From positions 1-6,102 of the forward strand of contig JAAGZM010000166.1 in the NCBI GenBank assembly GCA_024206355.1: a DNA stretch of 6,102 nucleotides, given 5' to 3'. The position numbers were made by a program, and so were the translations under genes. Positions 5,769 through 6,102 of this stretch are shown piece by piece. The stretch comes from Gammaproteobacteria bacterium. GTDB taxonomy: Bacteria; Pseudomonadota; Gammaproteobacteria; Enterobacterales; GCA-2746155. How positions within the stretch are numbered: position 1 is the stretch's first letter; the number at the start of each line of letters is the position of its first letter. The notes beneath the pieces are model-generated. The model saw only the letters and a list, made by a program, of their open reading frames with translations. It was not told the DNA's origin and did no database searches.

Positions 5769-5787
5769 CAACTGAGGATTCTAGGAT
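5769..5787 (-). repeat. Right terminal inverted repeat of the 241-bp element
   Basis: Exact reverse complement of 5547-5565. Its last bases overlap the first legible codon (ATC, 5786-5788) of the truncated transposase. Confidence 0.9.
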
Positions 5788-6067
5788 CAAACATCAAAAG
5801 TCTGATAAAGGCTGCCCTTGGCTGAATGGTAGGATTGAAAGATTCTTTGGCACTTTCAAATCTAAACTAAAGTTGTTGCCTGAAAATGTAAGTTTTGATA
5901 TTCAGAGATTACTGATTGAATATCGATGCTGGTACAACCATCTTCGTCCTCATGATTATCTGGATGGTTCAACACCTGCTGAAGTTTTTACTAGGACAGA
6001 AAAACCTGCAGCAAATTATCAATCAATAGTCACGGGGACAGTTTACTTAATTAACCTGAGGAAATGA
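5786..6067 (+). pseudogene. DDE (rve integrase-core) transposase, 3' fragment
   Basis: Reading from 5786 gives 93 residues beginning IKHQKSDKGCPWLNGRIERF. The Glu of NGRIERFFGTFKSKLK (codon 5837-5839) matches the last acidic residue of the DDE triad in IS3/IS481-like integrase-core transposases. The following LLIEYRCWYNHLRPHDYLDGSTPAEVF segment is the usual C-terminal signature of these enzymes (WYNxxRPH...xxTPAEVF). The two Asp residues and the N-terminal DNA-binding part are absent. The frame upstream enters the inverted-repeat element and meets a stop at 5744-5746, and the DNA before the element does not encode the missing part. A TTG at 5873 would give only 64 residues and is not a credible start. 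The exact insertion-sequence family is not certain. The gene is a non-functional remnant, truncated by insertion plus deletion. Confidence 0.75.
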
Positions 6068-6087
6068 TAGGATGTGAAATGATAGGA
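6061..6087 (+). repeat. 12-bp direct repeat at the end of the transposase fragment, probable IS terminus
   Basis: GAAATGATAGGA occurs at 6061-6072 and 6076-6087, a 15-base period. The first copy overlaps the transposase stop codon. Repeated motifs just inside an insertion-sequence end often serve as transposase binding sites, so the right end of the original IS is probably at or a little after 6087. The left end is not in the window. Confidence 0.5.
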
Positions 6088-6102
6088 CACCCGTCTCTTT
6101 GA

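Larger units (their letters stand above)
5547..5787. mobile_element. 241-bp MITE-like element with 19-bp perfect terminal inverted repeats
   Basis: ATCCTAGAATCCTCAGTTG at 5547-5565 is the exact reverse complement of the sequence at 5769-5787; the match stops on both sides. A CTAG tetramer lies near each end. If TA is the duplicated target, as in the IS630/Tc1-mariner group, the true ends would be 13-bp GAATCCTCAGTTG repeats; if AT is duplicated, the ends would be 17 bp. The interior has no transposase domain I can recognise. It does hold one complete minus-strand frame of 69 codons (ATG at 5754, TGA at 5545-5547 running into the left repeat) ending ...PKKHTLKRVQLRILG, with stops directly upstream. 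This could be a remnant of the parent element or chance. The element is too short to be autonomous and is probably moved in trans. Its right end abuts the transposase fragment at 5786. Confidence 0.7.

Overview
The window is a chromosomal segment from a gammaproteobacterium-like organism. This is inferred from the E. coli-like gene order, moderate to low G+C and sigma70-type promoters; nothing pins the species. Most of it is the ring-cleavage (meta) part of the homoprotocatechuate / 4-hydroxyphenylacetate catabolic pathway, followed by an unrelated metallo-beta-lactamase gene and a patch of decayed mobile DNA.

Left two thirds (1-3804, all minus strand): a compact operon read from right to left, hpaG1 - hpaG2 - hpaE - hpaD - hpaF (only the first 35 bases of hpaF are inside the window). 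Junctions are a 4-base overlap, a 1-base overlap, 24 bases and 6 bases. HpaD opens the ring of homoprotocatechuate, HpaE oxidises the semialdehyde, HpaF isomerises the product, and HpaG1/HpaG2 decarboxylate and isomerise the next intermediate. In E. coli the two HpaG halves are one fused protein; here they are separate genes.

Control region (3805-3937): a divergent promoter region between hpaG1 and hpaR. It holds a near-consensus sigma70 promoter for the catabolic operon, with a perfect 14-bp palindrome in its 17-bp spacer and a second, imperfect copy over the predicted start of transcription. These are probable HpaR operators. On the hpaR side, a 16-bp perfect tandem duplication carries two copies of an extended -10 element.

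Right third (3929-6102, plus strand): hpaR, a MarR-family regulator, then a gene for an exported RNase Z/arylsulfatase-like metallo-beta-lactamase-fold hydrolase. After that come about 170 bases with no convincing gene, a 241-bp MITE-like element with 19-bp perfect inverted ends, and the 3' end of a DDE transposase gene whose upstream two thirds are missing.

The main points for a second look are: the catalytic Pro2 of HpaF replaced by Ala at an unambiguous start, the operator and duplicated-promoter architecture, and the short inverted-repeat element abutting the truncated transposase.
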